Positions 59,611 through 64,000 of a stretch of DNA of 64,000 nt are shown here, piece after piece. The translations under genes and the position numbers were made by a program. Origin of the DNA: Gordonibacter massiliensis (ex Traore et al. 2017) (GTDB lineage: Bacteria; Actinomycetota; Coriobacteriia; Coriobacteriales; Eggerthellaceae); assembly GCA_900170005.1 (NCBI GenBank), contig LT827128.1, positions 3,282,168-3,346,167 on the forward strand, in the 5' to 3' direction. The notes under the pieces are model-generated. The model was given only the letters and a program-made list of their open reading frames with translations, made no database searches and was not told the DNA's origin. Position 1 is the first letter of the stretch. The number at the start of each line of letters is the position of its first letter.

Positions 59611-60627
59611 TCACCGACGGAGGGTGCGAGCGCTCGCACGCCACTCTCGGGGCGGGAGGCCGTACCGGGCGCGAAACGCTTCGGAGAAGCTGCCCTGACG
59701 GGAATAACCCACGCGTGCGGCGATTTCGGCCAGAGACAGGTCGGTGGTCTCGAGCAGCTCGCAGGCGTGATGCATGCGCACATCGCGCGCGTACTCCTGC
59801 GGCGTCATGCCGCAGGATAGCCTGAACAGCTCGATGAGCTTGCTCGTCCCCACGCAAGTCGCGCGGCAGAGCTCCTCGGTGGTGACGGGGCGCGCGAGGT
59901 CTTGCTGGACGAGGTGCTGGGCAACCGCCACCGCGGCGACATCGTCTGCCGAGAGCGCGCTGGGCGCGCGACCGCATGCGAGCCGCCAGTCCACGATGAG
60001 CGCGCACGCTTCCACCACCTTGCTCTCGTAGAACGCCTCCGCCACGACGGCGCTCGGTCGGGCCCGCCGCATGTCGTCGAGCAGGGAAGGCAGCCTGGCG
60101 GGGCAGGACGTGCCGTCGAGCGCGGCGATCGCCGCGCTCAGCACCACGGGGTCGCAGTGCAGCCGCAGACTGACGTCCCGCAGCGCCTCGGGCAAGAGCA
60201 TGACGAACGTCTCTTCCAGCCTCACCCCGCCCTGCACCCGCTGATGGTAGGGGACACGCTTCCAAGCGTGCCCCACCACGGTACGGTCGGGTAGTGCCGG
60301 TTCGATGCTCAAGTAGGGAAGCATTCCTTGGTTGTAGGAACCGAAGTAAAAGCAATCGGCCGCGTTGCAGAAGAATCCTCCCTCCTCGCGAAGCGCAAAG
60401 TCGAACGCGCCTACCGCTAGGCGGTCGCCGATGGGGAAGTACCAGAAGGAGCCCTTGCCGACTGCCGGATCGATCAGCCACAGGAGTCCTTGCCGCCCGT
60501 GTGCGGCCGCATCGACCAGCACGCCGCCGAGCTGCCGTACCTGTGGCTCGAACAGCGCGTCGATGGCCCCGCCGGTCCCGGCAGCCGTTTCGGCGCGATT
60601 CTTGAAGTTTTCGGCGGGATTGCGCAT
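59611..60627 (-). CDS. AraC-family transcriptional regulator
   Basis: A 338-residue protein with a C-terminal AraC DNA-binding domain (from about 235): TTEELCRATCVGTSKLIELFRLSCGMTP, then a second helix pair with LSLAEIAARVGYSRQGSFSEAFRARYGLPP. Residues 1-220 are the effector region and resemble no domain I can name. AAGGAGG precedes the ATG at 60627. It is divergent from the ECF operon, which it may regulate. A palindrome-like stretch at 60246-60277 lies within the coding sequence. Confidence 0.9.
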   Translation of the reverse strand: MRNPAENFKNRAETAAGTGGAIDALFEPQVRQLGGVLVDAAAHGRQGLLWLIDPAVGKGSFWYFPIGDRLAVGAFDFALREEGGFFCNAADCFYFGSYNQGMLPYLSIEPALPDRTVVGHAWKRVPYHQRVQGGVRLEETFVMLLPEALRDVSLRLHCDPVVLSAAIAALDGTSCPARLPSLLDDMRRARPSAVVAEAFYESKVVEACALIVDWRLACGRAPSALSADDVAAVAVAQHLVQQDLARPVTTEELCRATCVGTSKLIELFRLSCGMTPQEYARDVRMHHACELLETTDLSLAEIAARVGYSRQGSFSEAFRARYGLPPREWRASARTLRR

Positions 60628-60664
60628 AGGCGCCTTCCTCCTTCCCGTTACCCCGATGGACGCT

Positions 60665-60692
60665 AGTATAGTTAACCATGGATAACAATACT
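60665..60692. promoter_or_regulatory. 28-bp imperfect palindrome over the EcfT start codon
   Basis: AGTATAGTTAACCA and its near reverse complement meet at 60678-60679 (12 of 14 positions match), so the ATG of the EcfT gene lies in the centre. TAGTAT (60664-60669) looks like a -10 only 8 nt before the ATG. A repressor bound here would block the promoter. Confidence 0.5.
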
Positions 60693-61568
60693 ACTACAAA
60701 CAGGGCCTCGGGGGAACCGTCTGCCCATGGCGCGAACGCAGCGCCGCCATTCGCCTGCACCGCCACTTTGAAAGCCGCGGGCGTGACGGGGTCGTTGCAT
60801 GCGGGCGGCGGGGACGTCTACGCCGCGAAAACGTCGGAGCGGACCGGCGACGGGGCTGCGGCAGTACCGCCCGTGCACCGCATCGATCCCCGGGTCTCGT
60901 TGGTTTGCATTCTGTTGATCGGCCTGTCCACGTTCGCTTCCGCATCGGTGGCGGTTGAGTTGGCGGCGGTGGGCGGGTGCGTGCTCGCCGGCATCTGGTG
61001 CGGGCGGCCCTCCTCGGCTCTGCGCTGGGCAGCGGCCTGGGCGGCGCTGTTCGTCCTCTGCTGGCTGTGCGCGCACTCCGGCGTGGTGCTCATGGCCATG
61101 GGCGCCTCGTTCGCGATGCTGCGCCGCATGCTGTGCGCCTTCATGATGGCTGCGAACATGGTGGGCACCACGCGCACCGGGGAGCTCGCCTACAGCTTGC
61201 AGCGCCTCGGCCTGCCGAAGCGGATGTCGGCGGCGCTGTGCGTGATGCTGCGCTTCGCCCCCACGCTCGGCCAGGAGTTCGGTGCGGTGCTTGATGCCAT
61301 GAAGGTGCGCGGCATCGCGCTCTCGCCGGCACGCGTTTTGCGGCATCCCGTGCAGGTGGTCGAGAACCTGCTGGTGCCGGTGGTGGGACGCGTGGGTATC
61401 GTGGCCGACGAGCTGGCGAACGCGGCGGCCGTGCGCGGCATCGACGCGCCGAATCGGCGCACGAGCTACTACGAGCTGCGCATCGGCGCGGCTGACGCGC
61501 TGCTGCTTGCGTACTTCGTCGCGCTTGCGGGCGTGTCCGTGGCGCTGGGCGCGGGAGTGCTGGCATGA
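60678..61568 (+). CDS. ecfT: ECF transporter transmembrane subunit T
   Basis: A 296-residue CbiQ/EcfT protein. Residues 1-75 are an unusual polar extension; the membrane domain starts at IDPRVSLVCILLIGLSTF and has about five segments. The coupling motif appears as a MKVRGIAL segment near 205 and AAAVRGIDAPNRR near 252 (the A-R-G motifs that touch the ATPases). No ribosome site is visible upstream, and a -10-like box lies 8 nt away, so the message may be leaderless or the start wrong. It overlaps the ATPase gene by 4 bp. Confidence 0.85.
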   Translation: MDNNTTTNRASGEPSAHGANAAPPFACTATLKAAGVTGSLHAGGGDVYAAKTSERTGDGAAAVPPVHRIDPRVSLVCILLIGLSTFASASVAVELAAVGGCVLAGIWCGRPSSALRWAAAWAALFVLCWLCAHSGVVLMAMGASFAMLRRMLCAFMMAANMVGTTRTGELAYSLQRLGLPKRMSAALCVMLRFAPTLGQEFGAVLDAMKVRGIALSPARVLRHPVQVVENLLVPVVGRVGIVADELANAAAVRGIDAPNRRTSYYELRIGAADALLLAYFVALAGVSVALGAGVLA

Positions 61569-63130
61569 CGGCGTCGCAAAGGCTGCGCGATGGCGTGGCC
61601 GTGGAATTCCATGGAGCGGCGTTCTCCTATGCCGATGCGGAAGGAAACCTGTTCGAGCCGGTGTTGAAGGGTGTGAACCTGTCCGTCGCGCGAGGGCAGT
61701 GCGTGGCGGTGACGGGTTGTTCCGGTTGCGGGAAGACCACGCTCATGCGCCTCGTGAACGGGCTGGCGCCCCAAGCCTACGACGGTGAGCTTTCCGGTAC
61801 GGTGCGCGTGCTGGGGCAGGATGCAGCCGACTTGGGCATCGAGGGGCTCTCGCTGCGCGTGGGCTCCGTGTTCCAGAATCCGCGCAGCCAGTTCTTCAAC
61901 CTGGACACCACCTCCGAGATCGCCTTCGGGTGCGAGAACGCGGGCCTGCCGCACGATGAGATCCACCTTCGCGTTCGCAGCGCCGCGGCCGACCTGGGCA
62001 TCTCCCATCTGCTCGACCGTGACATCCGGAAGCTTTCTGGAGGTCAGCGCCAGATGGTGGCCCTTGCGTCGGTGCATGCGCTGGGCCCGGAGGTGTTCGC
62101 TCTCGACGAGCCCACGGCCGCACTCGATGTGGCTTCCATGCGCGCCCTCGCGCGCCTCGTTCGACGTCTGAAAGAACTGGGGCGCACGGTGATCGTCTCC
62201 GAGCATCGGCTGTGGTGGCTGCGGGGGATAGCCGATCGGGTGGTGCATATGGAGAACGGGCGCATCGCCCACGACTGGGCGGCCGCGGAATTCGAGCGCC
62301 TGCCCGCGCGCGAGCTTCACCGGATGGGCCTGCGGGCCTGGCGCATCGAGGATGCCTGCGCCGAAGACGCGCCGACGGCCGGGCAGGACCCCGCCGCTCC
62401 CTTGCTCGCTCCGAACGCCGCCTCCGCTGCAGCGCTCTCGTTCAGCGACCTTCGTGCGGGCTATCGTCGCGGCGGCGATGTGCTGCGCGGGGCCGCCGGC
62501 GTGTTCGCGCCCCGGCGTGTCGCGGCTTTGGTGGGAGGCAACGGCGCGGGGAAGTCGACGCTTGCGCGCTGCCTGGCCGGGTTGCATCGCGAGCGCGCGG
62601 GACAGGTGGCGTTCGGGGGCCGATCGGTGCCGTATCGCAGACGGGCTGGCCGGGCGTTCCTGGTGATGCAGGAGCCGGGCTACCAGCTGTTCGCCCATAC
62701 GGCCGCATGCGAGCTGGAAGCGGCCGCGGCCCGCTGCCTCGGCCGCGGCAAGGCGGCGCGGGCGGCGGCCAGCGAGGCGCTCGACCGTTTCGGCCTGGCG
62801 CATTTGGCCGATCGGCATCCGCTGTCGCTCTCGGGCGGCGAGCGCCAGCGATTGGCCATTGCGGCCGGGGTGCTGCAGGGGGCCCGCGTTCTGGTGCTGG
62901 ACGAGCCCACGAGCGGGCTCGATTTCGCCAACATGCAGGCCGTGGCCAGGGAGCTTGCGCGCGTGCGCGATGGCGGCACGTGCGTGACGGTGATCACGCA
63001 CGACTACGAGTTCATCGTCGCCGCATGTGACGAGGTGGCCGTGGTGGCCGATGGCCGTGTGAGCGTCCAGGAGCCGCTTGCGCGAGCGAACCTGCCCGCC
63101 GTGCGCCGCATGCTCGGCTTCGACGGGTGA
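61565..63130 (+). CDS. ecfA: ECF transporter dual ATPase (fused EcfA1-EcfA2)
   Basis: A 521-residue protein with two ABC ATPase domains. Domain 1: GCSGCGKTT near 52, LSGGQRQMVALAS, FALDEPTAALD. Domain 2: GGNGAGKSTLARCLAGL near 323, LSGGERQRLAIAAG, LVLDEPTSGLD. One chain thus supplies both ATP sites that drive the EcfT-S pair. The start is joined to the EcfT stop by ATGA. Confidence 0.92.
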   Translation: MTASQRLRDGVAVEFHGAAFSYADAEGNLFEPVLKGVNLSVARGQCVAVTGCSGCGKTTLMRLVNGLAPQAYDGELSGTVRVLGQDAADLGIEGLSLRVGSVFQNPRSQFFNLDTTSEIAFGCENAGLPHDEIHLRVRSAAADLGISHLLDRDIRKLSGGQRQMVALASVHALGPEVFALDEPTAALDVASMRALARLVRRLKELGRTVIVSEHRLWWLRGIADRVVHMENGRIAHDWAAAEFERLPARELHRMGLRAWRIEDACAEDAPTAGQDPAAPLLAPNAASAAALSFSDLRAGYRRGGDVLRGAAGVFAPRRVAALVGGNGAGKSTLARCLAGLHRERAGQVAFGGRSVPYRRRAGRAFLVMQEPGYQLFAHTAACELEAAAARCLGRGKAARAAASEALDRFGLAHLADRHPLSLSGGERQRLAIAAGVLQGARVLVLDEPTSGLDFANMQAVARELARVRDGGTCVTVITHDYEFIVAACDEVAVVADGRVSVQEPLARANLPAVRRMLGFDG

Positions 63131-63176
63131 TGAGCTCGCGCGTTTCGGCATTACTTCCGACGAAAGGAGTTCTTGT

Positions 63177-63800
63177 ATGGAATCGACAGCAACGAAAGGG
63201 CGCACGCTCGCCCGCGGCACCCGGCTTACCGGTCGCGACTACGTGGTGCTCGCCGTATTCGGCGTGCTTCTGTTCGCGGTGTTCATGGCCTTCTCGATAG
63301 TGTGCTCCCTCAGTGCCACCACGTCATGGTTCACCCATGGGGTGGGCGCTGTTCCGGCCGGCATCGTGTGGACGTATGTGCTGGCCCGTGTTCCCAAACG
63401 CGGCGCGATGGCGCTCATGTGCCTGCTGGTGGCGCTTCTCGGCCTGGTGATGGGTATGTTCTGGACAGGTCCTCTGGGCATCGCCCTTGGCGGTGTGGCG
63501 GCCGAGCTCGTGTTGGGCGCGCCGGGCAAGCGTACCGCCTTTCGCCGTGTGGCGGCGTTCGTCGCCTTCGTCGTGTGCTTCTGGGCGGGGCACGTCTCGC
63601 TTATCTACCTCACGGGCCAGGCGTACGTGGACATGGTTGTGGCCTCGGGTATGACGGCCGAGTACGGCCAGCAGCTCGTGGATTTCATGTACGGTCCGCT
63701 CGCCCTGGTGGCGCTTGCAGCTGCCGTGGCGGGTCCCATCGTCGGCGGTCTTTTAGGAGAGCGCGTGTTCAAGAAGCATTTCGCGCGTATGGGCGCCTAG
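63177..63800 (+). CDS. ECF transporter substrate-binding (S) subunit, MptD-like
   Basis: A 207-residue membrane protein with about six segments, starting after a polar head with RLTGRDYVVLAVFGVLLFAVFM, and like the Trep_Strep/MptD group of S components. It gives the transporter its substrate, which cannot be told; members have been linked to vitamins or precursors. GAAAGGAG precedes the ATG at 63177. It lies 46 bp after the ATPase gene. Confidence 0.82.
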   Translation: MESTATKGRTLARGTRLTGRDYVVLAVFGVLLFAVFMAFSIVCSLSATTSWFTHGVGAVPAGIVWTYVLARVPKRGAMALMCLLVALLGLVMGMFWTGPLGIALGGVAAELVLGAPGKRTAFRRVAAFVAFVVCFWAGHVSLIYLTGQAYVDMVVASGMTAEYGQQLVDFMYGPLALVALAAAVAGPIVGGLLGERVFKKHFARMGA

Positions 63801-63859
63801 GCGCATCGAGGTGAGCCGACGCGGTCTCGGCAGGCTGCGTTCGAAGAAAGAAAGGAAGT

Positions 63860-64000
63860 ATGATGGCAGAAGCAACAACGGCAGCCGGCGCGCCGTATGG
63901 AACCGCCGGCTCCGATGGGACGACTCCGCTGGCGGGCGCCCCCGCCGCGGCGGGGGCGGAGAGCGGGTGCGCGCCGGCGGTTGACGGGGCGATGCCCGTG
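63860..64000 (+). CDS. start of an unidentified gene, cut by the window edge
   Basis: Forty-seven codons are open from ATG 63860 (a second ATG follows at once) behind GAAAGAAAGGAAG, and run off the end. The visible residues are Ala/Gly/Pro/Thr-rich, like the polar head of the EcfT protein, so no function can be read. It is probably part of the same operon, since it starts 59 bp after the S subunit gene. Confidence 0.6.
   Translation, partial: MMAEATTAAGAPYGTAGSDGTTPLAGAPAAAGAESGCAPAVDGAMPV

Overview
The window is a contiguous piece of a high-GC chromosome, about 60 genes packed on both strands. Its content points to an anaerobic gut actinobacterium of the Coriobacteriia, most likely Eggerthella or a near relative. 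This is an inference from high GC with GTG/TTG starts, a Tat-exported DMSO-reductase-family respiratory cluster, ECF transport and LexA-type GAAC-N4-GTTC operators; no rRNA or other taxonomic marker is present. I see no tRNA, rRNA, CRISPR array, complete insertion sequence or prophage.

Layout. 1-6.2 kb is core metabolism: the 3' part of dxs, a PiT phosphate carrier, a DUF1508 protein, a GNAT enzyme, the amt-PII ammonium pair (PII lacks the usual modifiable T-loop tyrosine) and a Fur-family regulator. 6.3-11.3 kb holds two consecutive c-di-GMP genes that share an unusual cysteine-bearing PAS-like N-terminus; the second is a 1173-residue PAS/GAF/GGDEF/PAS/EAL protein. 11.5-19 kb is housekeeping (rpsA, an OafA-type acyltransferase, mnmA-coaE, uvrB with a LexA-type operator). 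19.2-29.6 kb carries an SDR enzyme, an MFS exporter, a GH25 and a GT51 cell-wall enzyme separated by a 163-bp inverted-repeat element, an Rrf2 regulator, a GntR-ABC transporter operon, a RelB/PIN toxin-antitoxin pair, an ArsC/Spx-like protein and dtd.

30.8-40 kb is the most interesting functional block: an NrfD-like quinol subunit, a short GntR regulator and an SPFH protein form one transcription unit, followed by a membrane anchor, a Tat-exported molybdopterin oxidoreductase, a four-cluster ferredoxin subunit, a TorD-type chaperone and a radical SAM protein. Both promoters carry the same near-palindromic operator (TTGTCGCACGACAA) in the same place relative to the -35 and -10 hexamers, so the two units look like one regulon, probably controlled by the encoded GntR protein. 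40.1-42.7 kb is a pyruvoyl-type histidine decarboxylase with an APC antiporter, a histamine-forming module. 43-51.9 kb is a repeat-rich accessory region: a Phd/RelE-like toxin-antitoxin pair, a MerR-TipAS regulator, a DUF1016 nuclease, a duplicated 3' fragment of a MoxR ATPase gene, an EamA/CGNR divergent pair, then the intact MoxR ATPase and a DUF2201/VWA protein. 52-64 kb has a BspA-type leucine-rich protein, a second MFS exporter paralogous to the first, recN, a PadR-controlled 14-TM MFS exporter with matched operators, an AraC regulator and an ECF transporter operon running off the end.

Dispersed palindromes with arms starting CGTAGGG(G/C) occur about nine times between genes and perhaps once inside one. 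A second repeat family (core TCATCCTGAGCGGA) lies between genes and also in frame inside the MoxR gene. A third repeat resembles a segment of the DUF1016 gene. All calls rest on reading the sequence; no database search was run.
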